Assembly: GCA_900552705.1 (NCBI GenBank)
Contig: USAX01000065.1
Coordinates: forward strand, 1 to 10,755
From: an uncultured Collinsella sp.
Lineage (GTDB): Bacteria; Actinomycetota; Coriobacteriia; Coriobacteriales; Coriobacteriaceae
Direction: 5' to 3'
Length of the DNA: 10,755 nucleotides
The position numbers and the translations under genes are program-made. How positions within the stretch are numbered: position 1 is the stretch's first letter; every line of letters starts with the position of its first letter. Below, piece by piece: positions 1-5,973 of the stretch. A model generated the notes under the pieces. It saw only the letters and a program-made list of their open reading frames with translations, was not told the origin of the DNA and ran no database searches.

Positions 1-7
1 GGCTCAT
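1..7 (-). CDS. Start of a leftward gene cut by the window edge
   Basis: Read leftward, a consensus Shine-Dalgarno AAAGGAGG (positions 24-17) is followed after 9 nt by an ATG (7-5) and one further codon before the window ends. This is a textbook translation start, so a gene divergent from serB probably begins here. Only two codons are visible, so no function can be assigned. The reading frame that ends at position 4 is a different frame and is not this gene. Confidence 0.5.
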
Positions 8-28
8 ACCAGTGATCCTCCTTTATGG

Positions 29-70
29 ATCTGTGCCGCCCCGTGTCGTTCCGGGCGGCGTCGTACAGAT
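29..70 (-). other. GC-rich leader hairpin before the left-edge gene
   Basis: GCCGCCC (35-41) pairs with GGGCGGC (53-59), and ATCTGT (29-34) pairs with ACAGAT (65-70) across a 5-nt bulge. The structure lies just upstream of the ribosome binding site of the left-edge gene, so it would form in that gene's 5' leader. No T-run follows it in either direction, so a simple intrinsic terminator is unlikely. It may be a leader structure affecting translation or stability. The rest of 71-263, between this hairpin and serB, shows nothing else I can assign. Confidence 0.4.
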
Positions 71-263
71 TTGCCCAGCCTGCGTAAACCGCGCAGCCAG
101 ACATGGCGTTCTATCTTATCGCACCTGCGCCGATGTGCCGCGGAAAAGTGGCTCCTGCCCAAAGACTTGACGGAGACGAAACAATTGACGCACCGCGGCC
201 GTCGCCAAGGCGTGCCACGTGCGACAATGTGCCCCAATACAACTGCACTCGGAAAGGCCCGCC

Positions 264-899
264 ATGACTGCACGCCTCATCGTTATGGATATCGACTCCA
301 CGCTCATCAACCAGGAGGTCATCGACCTGTTGGGCGAGGAGGCCGGCGTGGGCGAGCAGGTAGCGCAGATCACCGAACGCGCCATGCGCGGCGAGCTCGA
401 CTTTAAGCAGGCGCTCGAGGAGCGCGTGGGGCTGCTTGCCGGCCTGGACGAGAGCGTGTTCGAGCGCACCTTTGAGCGCGTGACATTTACCCCCGGCGCG
501 TTGGAGCTTGTGCGCTCGGCACACAGCAAGGGCTGGAAGGTCGGCGTGGTGAGCGGCGGCTTCCACGAGGTCGCCGATAAGATCGTGGCTGCCGCGGGTA
601 TCGACTTTTGCCTGGCCAATCGTCTGGAGGTCGTGGACGGCAAGCTCACCGGTAAGTTGGCTGCCGACATTGTGACCAAGGAGTCCAAGCTCATCCAGCT
701 GCTGGACTGGGCAGTTGAGTGCGGCGTCGACATGGCCCACACGGTCGCTATTGGCGACGGGGCAAACGACATCCCCATGATCCAGGCCGCGGGCACGGGC
801 ATCGCGTTTTGCGCCAAGCCCAAGACGCGCGAAGCCGCCCCGTTTGCCATCGACGAGCGCAACCTGATGCTCGCCATGGACATCATCCTACGCGACTAG
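264..899 (+). CDS. serB: Phosphoserine phosphatase (HAD superfamily)
   Basis: A 211-residue cytosolic HAD phosphatase that removes phosphate from O-phospho-L-serine, the last step of serine synthesis from 3-phosphoglycerate. Motif I is MDIDSTLI, with predicted nucleophile Asp9 and general acid Asp11. Next comes the SerB-type cap segment with AMRGELDF (residues 40-47). Motif II is SGGF at 97-100, motif III lysine is Lys139 or Lys142, and motif IV is GDGAND at 164-169, which binds Mg2+. It lacks the N-terminal ACT-like extension of the long SerB form, as in many short homologues. The ATG at 264 is chosen over the upstream GTG at 219 because GGAAAGG (251-257) sits 6 nt before it. larB follows after 114 bp in the same direction. 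A related HAD phosphatase specificity cannot be excluded, but the motif spacing fits SerB well. Confidence 0.92.
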   Translation: MTARLIVMDIDSTLINQEVIDLLGEEAGVGEQVAQITERAMRGELDFKQALEERVGLLAGLDESVFERTFERVTFTPGALELVRSAHSKGWKVGVVSGGFHEVADKIVAAAGIDFCLANRLEVVDGKLTGKLAADIVTKESKLIQLLDWAVECGVDMAHTVAIGDGANDIPMIQAAGTGIAFCAKPKTREAAPFAIDERNLMLAMDIILRD

Positions 900-935
900 C
901 CGATCCGTCTAACAATTGAATCAGTCTGTCCTATA

Positions 936-969
936 GTTTCCGAACAATTTTGTCTTAGTGTTCGGAAAC
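936..969. promoter_or_regulatory. 11-bp perfect inverted repeat upstream of larB (candidate operator)
   Basis: GTTTCCGAACA (936-946) and TGTTCGGAAAC (959-969) are exact reverse complements separated by 12 nt, so the half-site centres are about two helical turns apart. The right half covers a possible -35 (TTCGGA, 961-966). That is followed by an extended -10-like TGCTAGACT (982-990) 24 bp before the larB ATG. The position suits repression of larB-larC-tetR, possibly by the TetR-family protein encoded in the same cluster. It could instead form a hairpin 37 nt after the serB stop codon, but no T-run follows to make it a good terminator. Confidence 0.5.
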
Positions 970-981
970 ATACCCTTTGAG

Positions 982-990
982 TGCTAGACT
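982..990 (+). promoter_or_regulatory. Candidate extended -10 promoter for larB
   Basis: TGCTAGACT has the TGn-TAnnnT form of an extended -10. The best -35, TTCGGA at 961-966, is 18 bp upstream and weak, and it lies inside the inverted repeat at 936-969. A start site would fall just before the larB ribosome binding site. This is motif reading only. Confidence 0.35.
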
Positions 991-1013
991 CTGCGCCGTC
1001 GAAGGGAGCATAT

Positions 1014-1796
1014 ATGGATAAGCGAGATCTTGAGCAATTGTTGAGCGATGTTGCCGGCGGAGCAGTCACCCCGGCAGTCGCCCTCACGCGCATCCAGACG
1101 GCTCCGACCGCCGATTTGGGCTTTGCGCAGCTCGATCTTTCGCGCGGAGTGCGCCAGGGAGCCGGCGAGGTTGTCTACGGGGCCGGTAAAACCGCCGAGC
1201 AGATTGCCGCCATTATCGAAGCACTGCGCGATGCCGGCCAGGAGCGCATCCTGGTCACGCGCTTGGATGCCGAAAAAGCCGCGCGCACCGCTGAGCTTCT
1301 CGGCAACGACATCGACCTGGGATATGTCCCGAACGCCCAGCTCGCCCTGGTAGGTGGCAAGCCCTCCCCCACCGGCAACGGACGCATCGTCGTCGCCTGC
1401 GCCGGCACGAGCGACTTGCCCGTCGCCGAGGAAGCCGCGTTGACGGCCGAGTTCTACGGCAACGAGGTCGATCGCCTCTACGACGTGGGTGTCGCCGGCC
1501 TGCACCGCCTGCTCGCTCATGCTGAGGAACTTGCCCAGGCGCAGGTGGTCATCGCCATCGCCGGCATGGAAGGCGCCCTGGCGAGCGTTGTCGGCGGCCT
1601 TGTGAGCTGTCCGGTCATCGCCGTTCCTACCAGCGTGGGGTACGGCGCGAGCTTTGGTGGCGTAGCCGCGCTGCTCGCCATGCTCAACTCCTGCGCCAGC
1701 GGCGTTTCGGTCGTCAATATCGACAATGGCTTTGGTGCCGCCTACCAGGCAAGTCTTATCAATCATCTGAGCGCCGGCGCGTCCTGCGCCCGCTAA
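1014..1796 (+). CDS. larB: NPN cofactor biosynthesis carboxylase/hydrolase LarB
   Basis: A 260-residue homologue of LarB, the first enzyme of nickel-pincer nucleotide (NPN) synthesis. The family carboxylates the pyridinium ring of nicotinate adenine dinucleotide and cleaves its phosphoanhydride, giving pyridinium-3,5-dicarboxylate mononucleotide. The N-terminal segment carries DLSRGVRQGAGEVVYGAGKT (residues 41-60). The C-terminal half is PurE-like: GRIVVACAGTSDLPVAEEA (123-141), GMEGALASVVGG (184-195), PTSVGYGASFGG (205-216) and NSCASGVSVVNIDNGFGAA (225-243). Cys227 and Glu186 lie where I recall the Lactobacillus plantarum catalytic Cys221 and Glu180, with the same offset of 6. ATG at 1014 is preferred to the GTG at 981 because GAAGGGAG (1001-1008) is 5 nt upstream and the length then fits the family. 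larC starts 10 nt after the stop, so the two are almost certainly cotranscribed. Confidence 0.93.
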   Translation: MDKRDLEQLLSDVAGGAVTPAVALTRIQTAPTADLGFAQLDLSRGVRQGAGEVVYGAGKTAEQIAAIIEALRDAGQERILVTRLDAEKAARTAELLGNDIDLGYVPNAQLALVGGKPSPTGNGRIVVACAGTSDLPVAEEAALTAEFYGNEVDRLYDVGVAGLHRLLAHAEELAQAQVVIAIAGMEGALASVVGGLVSCPVIAVPTSVGYGASFGGVAALLAMLNSCASGVSVVNIDNGFGAAYQASLINHLSAGASCAR

Positions 1797-1806
1797 GGAG
1801 CATTTC

Positions 1807-2724
1807 ATGTCAAACCATCAGCACACGCTTATCATCGACGGCACCTCGGGCATCAGCGGCGACATGACCGTCGCGGCCCTGCTCGACCTGGGCGCCAGCG
1901 AGGAGCATCTGCGCGATCAGCTCGCCACGCTTCCGGTCAGCGGCTTTGAGATTGCCGTGACGCGCGTAAACAAGCATGGCATCGACGCCTGCGACTTTGA
2001 CGTTCAGCTGGCAGAGGAGCTCGAGAACCACGACCACGACATGGCCTGGCTCTACGGCAACGAAGCGGGCACCGAGCACACGCACGAGCATGAGCACCAC
2101 CATCATGATCATGGCGAGCATGAACACGAGCACTGCCACGAGCATGACCATGAGGCCCACGGTCATGGCCACGAGGGTCACCATCACGCCCACCACCATC
2201 ACCACCGTTCTTTGGCGGACGTCACCGCCATCATCGATGGCTCTCAGCTGAGTGATGGCGCCAAGCGTCGAGCGCTCGCCATCTTTACCGCGCTCGCCGC
2301 CGCCGAGGCCAAGGCCCACGGCAAAACGCCCGAGACCGTCATGTTCCACGAGGTGGGCGCCGTCGACTCCATCGTCGACGTCTGCTCCGTCGCCATCTGC
2401 CTCGATGACCTGGGCATCGAGGACATCGTGGTCGAGTCGCTCTCCGAGGGTCACGGCACCATCCACTGTGCCCACGGCCTTATGCCCATCCCCGTCCCCG
2501 CTGTCGTCAACCTGTGCCAGGCGGGCAATATCGCCCTCACGTCCGCACCGGTCACCGGCGAGCTCGTGACGCCCACGGGCGCTGCCATCGTCGCCGCACT
2601 GCGCACGTCCGAGCACCTGCCGGTCCGCTACCGCATCGAGGCCGTCGGCTACGGCGCCGGCAAGCGCCCCTACGAGGGCTGCTCCGGCACGCTCCGTTGC
2701 CTGCTCGTTCACGCGGACGCATAG
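1807..2724 (+). CDS. larC: Nickel insertion protein LarC, LarC1 part only, with His-rich insert
   Basis: A 305-residue homologue of LarC, which inserts nickel into the dithio-dicarboxylate NPN precursor in a CTP-dependent reaction. The N-terminus has the family signature DGTSGISGDM (residues 11-20). Later LarC blocks include MFHEVGAVDSIVDV and ITSAPVTGELVTPTGAAI-like sequence, then AVGYGAGKRPYEGCSGTLR near the C-terminus. Residues 91-133 hold 25 histidines alternating with Glu, Asp and Gly, a probable nickel-binding or storage loop. The protein stops where the LarC1 domain normally ends. The LarC2 domain, which I recall as the CTP-binding part, is absent, and tetR begins 2 nt after the TAG, leaving no room for it. 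The ribosome binding site TAAGGAG (1794-1800) overlaps the larB stop and is 6 nt before the ATG. LarC2 may be a separate gene elsewhere. Confidence 0.9.
   Translation: MSNHQHTLIIDGTSGISGDMTVAALLDLGASEEHLRDQLATLPVSGFEIAVTRVNKHGIDACDFDVQLAEELENHDHDMAWLYGNEAGTEHTHEHEHHHHDHGEHEHEHCHEHDHEAHGHGHEGHHHAHHHHHRSLADVTAIIDGSQLSDGAKRRALAIFTALAAAEAKAHGKTPETVMFHEVGAVDSIVDVCSVAICLDDLGIEDIVVESLSEGHGTIHCAHGLMPIPVPAVVNLCQAGNIALTSAPVTGELVTPTGAAIVAALRTSEHLPVRYRIEAVGYGAGKRPYEGCSGTLRCLLVHADA
2080..2205 (+). repeat. Histidine-rich coding segment within larC
   Basis: This stretch of CAC/CAT codons mixed with GAG, GAC and GGC codons encodes roughly residues 92-133 of LarC. It is low-complexity at the DNA level and prone to slippage, so its length probably differs among strains. 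The function is inferred to be Ni2+ chelation. Confidence 0.7.
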
Positions 2725-2726
2725 CC

Positions 2727-3266
2727 ATGGACGCCCGCAAGGCAAAAAGCCGCACCGCCATCGTCGCAGCATTCTCCGAGCTCCTGCGCGAGGAGGACTA
2801 CGGCAAGATCACCGTCGGCGACATCATCGCTCGCGCCCATGTTGGTCGGGCCACGTTCTACGGCCTCTTCAAGAGCAAAGATGACCTACTGTCCGAACTC
2901 GTGAGCGACATTTGCACCCACGCCCTCGACGACGATGGCACACCGCTCGACGACCCACTCGTGCAGGTCGAGCATATCCTCAACAACCTCTGGGATCGTC
3001 GTCAGGGCGTACGCGCCCTCGTAGCCGGCGCCGGCTCACGCGTCTTCGCCGACTGCTTACGCAAGACCATCATGGCCCGAGCAGCCGAAACCGTCCCTAC
3101 CGACCCAAACGGCCCCGCCGCCACCATGGACCGAAGCTTCCTACTACACCACATAGCCTCAAGCTTCGTAGGAATGGTCCAATGGTGGGCCTGGCACAAC
3201 TTCCAAGCCCCAAAAGAGGATGTAGCCAAAGACTACCTATCAGCCATAAAACCCCTCTTCAACTAA
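2727..3266 (+). CDS. TetR/AcrR-family transcriptional regulator
   Basis: A 179-residue regulator. Residues 6-57 form a TetR-type helix-turn-helix domain (KSRTAIVAAFSELLREEDYG, then ITVGDIIARAHVGRATFYGLFKSKDDLL, typical of the recognition helix). The C-terminal half ends in FVGMVQWWAWHNFQAPKEDV, resembling the TetR_C_8 type of ligand-binding region. The ATG lies 2 nt after the larC stop with only a poor Shine-Dalgarno, so translation is probably coupled to larC. The frame is open upstream into larC, but the domain begins at this ATG. Cotranscription with larB-larC suggests control of lactate racemase genes, in contrast to the Crp/Fnr-type LarR of Lactobacillus plantarum; this is inference. Codon use changes sharply in the last third: 20 of the last 61 codons end in A, against 7 of the first 60. 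Confidence 0.86.
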   Translation: MDARKAKSRTAIVAAFSELLREEDYGKITVGDIIARAHVGRATFYGLFKSKDDLLSELVSDICTHALDDDGTPLDDPLVQVEHILNNLWDRRQGVRALVAGAGSRVFADCLRKTIMARAAETVPTDPNGPAATMDRSFLLHHIASSFVGMVQWWAWHNFQAPKEDVAKDYLSAIKPLFN

Positions 3267-3422
3267 GTAAGAAGCTCATCCCAAAGCATCACCCCAACCC
3301 AGGGCGCCACGCATCCCAAAGTGTCAACAACAGCCCAGCGCCCCTATCAGCAACAAGCCCCTCCCATCCAAATTCAGATATATATGTTGGGTTGCTTGTT
3401 CCAACACGACTAAGATCCCGCA
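3267..3422. other. Intergenic stretch, C/A-rich on the + strand
   Basis: There is no gene here. The + strand is rich in C and A and poor in G and T, continuing the composition of the tetR tail. The only local structure I see is a 6-bp inverted repeat, TGTTGG (3385-3390) with CCAACA (3401-3406), next to an ATATATAT run. The hairpin element begins at 3423. The leftward open frame through this stretch crosses the terminator and resembles no protein I know. Confidence 0.6.
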
Positions 3423-3547
3423 GCTGGCCGCATGGGGTAACTTCCCAGCGCATTCCGCAGGACGCAAAAAGGCTCGCCGCACGAAGTGCGCAGCGAGCCT
3501 TTTTGCATGTCCGAGGACGCGCTGGGAAGTTACCCCATGCGGCCAGC
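3423..3547 (-). repeat. Long hairpin element, copy 1 (perfect 29-nt arms around a conserved core)
   Basis: The left arm (3423-3451) and right arm (3519-3547) are exact reverse complements over all 29 positions. Between them lies a 67-nt core that itself folds. Its blocks are ATTCCGCAGGACGCAA (3452-3467), an inner stem (3468-3477 with 3493-3502), the apical block CGCACGAAGTGCGCA (3478-3492) and TTGCATGTCCGAGGAC (3503-3518). The core is almost identical to that of copy 2 at 5967-6093, while the arms are different but equally well paired. The element lies between convergent tetR and larD and starts 21 nt after the larD stop codon. It is probably a terminator-like or structured-RNA repeat family; I recognise no transposase or known named element in it. 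Confidence 0.85.
3465..3505. terminator. Bidirectional terminator between tetR and larD
   Basis: CAAAAAGGCTCGC (3465-3477) pairs perfectly with GCGAGCCTTTTTG (3493-3505), and GCAC/GTGC closes a GAA loop at the apex. The stem has an A-tract on one side and a T-tract on the other, so it can terminate transcription from both directions. This suits the convergent ends of tetR and larD. Confidence 0.78.
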
Positions 3548-3568
3548 GGACAACTATGTAGCCTTGAA

Positions 3569-4300
3569 CTAGAACATGCCCAAGAAACCATGCACAAACA
3601 GCGCGGCCACAATGGCACCGATAAACGGAGCGATGCCAGGAACAAGCAGGCCGTACTTCCAGTTGTTGTCAGCCTTGTTCTTGATCGGCAGCACCTGATA
3701 GGCCATGCGAGGACCAAGGTCACGAGCCTGGTTCATGGCGAAGCCGGTAATGCCGCCCATGCCCATGCCAACGGCCCAAACAATCAGACCGACGCAGATG
3801 GCGAGCATCAAAACGTTCTCGCCGGCGCGGCTAGCAGCAGCAAGGATGGCGCTGATGAACACGAAGGTGCAGATAGCCTCACAGAAGAAGTTACGGGCAT
3901 AGTTCGTACCCTCGGTGGTGGGGTTGGTCGAGAAGATGTTGCGCTGGGCAATGGGGTCGACGACGCCCTCGGAAGCCTTGAACTCATCGGCATACATAAA
4001 CCAAGCGATTACGGCACCCACAAAGCCGCCGAGCATATCGGCAATCATGAAGGGGATGCAGCTGCTCCACGGCACCAGGCCCACGATGCACTGGGCAAGC
4101 ACCATAGCCGGGTTCATGCACACGGCGCCGCCAAAGACAAACAGGCAGACCGAGATGCCAAAAGACCAGGTGGTGATGGCAAACATATGGCCGGAGCCCT
4201 GATACTTGGTGCCCTTGAGCACGGTATCGCAGTGCACACCCACGCCAAAGACGATCATGAGGGCCGTTGCGCCGAATTCGCAGAGGAGTTTGGTAAGCAT
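3569..4300 (-). CDS. larD: MIP-family (aquaglyceroporin-like) lactate channel LarD
   Basis: A 243-residue integral membrane protein of the major intrinsic protein family. Hydrophobic segments sit at about residues 7-24, 43-60, 85-102, 138-156, 163-180 and 219-240, giving the six-helix layout. The first pore loop has the usual NPA at 63-65 (VCMNPAMVLAQ). The second has NQA at 190-192 within MNQARDLGPR, where most MIPs have NPA-RD. LarD in lactic acid bacteria is a GlpF-like channel for lactate encoded with larA, and the overall pattern fits that subgroup. It starts 49 nt after the larA stop in the same direction, so it is probably cotranscribed. The start ATG has AAGG 4 nt upstream, within GATAAGG. 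A glycerol facilitator is the main alternative; the larA linkage favours lactate. Confidence 0.88.
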   Translation of the reverse strand: MLTKLLCEFGATALMIVFGVGVHCDTVLKGTKYQGSGHMFAITTWSFGISVCLFVFGGAVCMNPAMVLAQCIVGLVPWSSCIPFMIADMLGGFVGAVIAWFMYADEFKASEGVVDPIAQRNIFSTNPTTEGTNYARNFFCEAICTFVFISAILAAASRAGENVLMLAICVGLIVWAVGMGMGGITGFAMNQARDLGPRMAYQVLPIKNKADNNWKYGLLVPGIAPFIGAIVAALFVHGFLGMF

Positions 4301-4326
4301 AAAACCTTATCTTTCTTGTCGGTTAT

Positions 4327-4339
4327 AAACGATTCGTTT
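4327..4339. promoter_or_regulatory. Short palindrome in the larA-larD gap
   Basis: AAACGA and TCGTTT flank one central T, forming a perfect 13-bp palindrome in the 49-nt gap between larA and larD. It could be a regulator site or part of a small RNA-processing structure. It is too short to exclude chance. Confidence 0.25.
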
Positions 4340-4349
4340 GGGCCACGCA

Positions 4350-5627
4350 CTAGTGCTGCGCGACGACAACGCCCAGGCCATCGGGAATGACGGCAACCTT
4401 GGCATCGGCACCCTTCATCTCAAAGGCGAGCTTGAGCGCCTCCTCGATAGTGTTGACCGGCGTCATGTGCATATCCTTGAGCATCTGGTGATCGCACAGA
4501 TCGGTGACCATGATCACAGGGTGATGCGCCAGGATGCGGGCAAAGATCTGGCTCGTCCACTGGTCGGGCAGGGTCTCGTCCTTAGGACGGTCGATGCAGG
4601 CGCGCTCAAACTCCGCCGGATCGTTGTCGGCGATGTTGTGATAGAAGCCCTCGCCACCGTGGCCGTCGGCACAACCGGCGACGTCGATGATCACGCCGCC
4701 CTCAGGAAGCGTGGCCTCGGCAGCGCACATGCCCTTCACAGCCTGATAGATGTTCTGGTCGAGCGGGTAGCCGCCGTTGGTGGTGATGGCAATCTCGCAC
4801 TCGACGGGCTCAACGCCGGCAAGGCTCTTCACGAACTCGCAGCCGGCCTCGTGCGCCTTGTGGATATCGCCGGCAAAGGAGCCGATGACCTCGTGCTTGC
4901 CGTTAAGCACCACGTTAAGCACAAAGGCAAGGTGAGCCATCTCGGCGGCGGCGAACATGTCCTCGCTCACGTGGTTGTGGCACAGGTTGCCGGCACGCGA
5001 GTGGGAATCGTTCACAAACTGGCCGTTGTGGTTGTACATGATGGTCTTGTAGCTGGCGATGCCAGGCAGGACGGACTTGCGGCTACCAGAGAAACCGGCA
5101 AAGAAATGCGGCTCAATGAAGCCCTCGGCAAGCAGCAGATCGCAATCGGCAGCAATCTTGTTGATGATGCACTCGCCACCAGAAGGCAGGGTACCGATCT
5201 TTTTCATCATGCTGTCGTCGGTCGCGACATGCATGACGATCTCCTCGTTAGCGACGATCTCCTCGCCGTACTTGTTAACGAGTTCCTCGTGCGTCGAGGG
5301 GCGATGCATGCCGGTCGCGACCAGGATGCGCACACGCGCCTCGGGAGCGGCAGCGTGGATGTGATGCAGCAGAATAGGCATCGTCACACGCGAGGGAACG
5401 GGACGCGTATGGTCGGAGCTAATGATGACGATATCCTTCTTGCCAGCACAAAGCTCCTCGAGCGAAGGCGAGCCATAAGGGTTGGCAAGCGACTCCTCTA
5501 CCAGCTCTTCCTGAGATTTTGTAGTCTTAAACTCGTTTTGATGACCTTCCATCACACCCGCGAAGTTCTTATCCTCGAGCTCCAGATGCAACGTCTTGTG
5601 GTCAAACGGCAGTTCACATTCAAACAA
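4350..5627 (-). CDS. larA: Nickel-dependent lactate racemase LarA
   Basis: LarA interconverts L- and D-lactate by hydride transfer to the covalently bound nickel-pincer nucleotide. From the proposed start the protein is 425 residues, close to the 424 I recall for Lactobacillus plantarum LarA. Key residues fall at the same numbers known there: Asp72 and Arg75 (SDHTRPVP), His108 (ATGMHRPSTHEE), His174 (GFIEPHFFAGFSG), cofactor-linked Lys184 (RKSVLPG), His200, and Lys298 (YQAVKGM). No in-frame ATG fits. The TTG at 5627-5625 has GAGGG 9 nt upstream and gives an N-terminus (MFECELPFDHKTL) that aligns with the family, while the open frame further upstream has no family similarity. larD follows directly. 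The complete active site argues for a true racemase rather than one of the many LarA-like proteins of other specificity. Confidence 0.96.
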   Translation of the reverse strand: MFECELPFDHKTLHLELEDKNFAGVMEGHQNEFKTTKSQEELVEESLANPYGSPSLEELCAGKKDIVIISSDHTRPVPSRVTMPILLHHIHAAAPEARVRILVATGMHRPSTHEELVNKYGEEIVANEEIVMHVATDDSMMKKIGTLPSGGECIINKIAADCDLLLAEGFIEPHFFAGFSGSRKSVLPGIASYKTIMYNHNGQFVNDSHSRAGNLCHNHVSEDMFAAAEMAHLAFVLNVVLNGKHEVIGSFAGDIHKAHEAGCEFVKSLAGVEPVECEIAITTNGGYPLDQNIYQAVKGMCAAEATLPEGGVIIDVAGCADGHGGEGFYHNIADNDPAEFERACIDRPKDETLPDQWTSQIFARILAHHPVIMVTDLCDHQMLKDMHMTPVNTIEEALKLAFEMKGADAKVAVIPDGLGVVVAQH

Positions 5628-5800
5628 TGATGAGCGCCCTCTTCCTTTCAACTGACACACTAGATAAACCGTTGGAAGGATACGCCGCTCACCGAAAAAC
5701 ACCACCGTCCACCGACTCATTAACACAACGTTCATATTTGACCCACAACAAAACAACCGCGATCCCAAACGAGACCGCGGCCGCTACAGTCGTAAGTCGA
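5628..5800. other. larA upstream region, no clear promoter recognised
   Basis: This region precedes the larA start on the leftward strand and must hold at least part of its control region. I see the ribosome binding site GAAAGGAAGAGGG just before the TTG start, and a CCGCG/CGCGG pair near 5756-5780. I find no convincing -35/-10 pair. The rightward open frame through here crosses the repeats and the ppc stop region and looks spurious. Confidence 0.5.
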
Positions 5801-5973
5801 GAAGCGCGCCTTTCTTCCCTTCAGCCCGTAATCCGCCGAAGACCGAGGACGAAGGGACCCGATGGGTTTCCCTCTGAATGCATTCCGCAGCACGAAGCCC
5901 CATCAAAGTGCGCGAAGCGCGCCATCTTTTCCCCAGCCAGTAATCCGCCGAAGACCGGACATCGCAGGGCCCG
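5801..5973. repeat. Two direct repeats of about 58-60 bp flanking a degenerate hairpin core
   Basis: Unit A (5801-5858) and unit B (5914-5973) both begin GAAGCGCGCC and share the 18-mer GTAATCCGCCGAAGACCG, then GAC and GGG near their ends. The unit period is 113 bp. Between them, 5880-5913 carries GCATTCCGCAG, then ACGAAGCCCC and AAAGTGCGC. These match parts of the hairpin-element core with an internal deletion, so this looks like a decayed third copy. Unit B runs directly into the second intact element. Confidence 0.65.

Noticed and set aside
1810..2772. Leftward open frame opposite larC
   Set aside because: Its Met/Val-rich hydrophobic stretch is only the reverse complement of the histidine codons, not a membrane protein.
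3423..3547. Insertion sequence or MITE with target-site duplication
   Set aside because: There is no transposase and no clear direct duplication flanking the whole element; CGCA and GGAC at the ends differ from each other. A mobile origin stays possible but is not shown.
3289..3723. Leftward 144-codon frame between larD and tetR
   Set aside because: It overlaps the end of larD, crosses the whole hairpin element and looks like no known protein.
4338..5630. Long rightward open frame opposite larA (430 codons)
   Set aside because: It is an antisense shadow of larA, whose full active site is on the other strand; it has no ribosome binding site or known domain.
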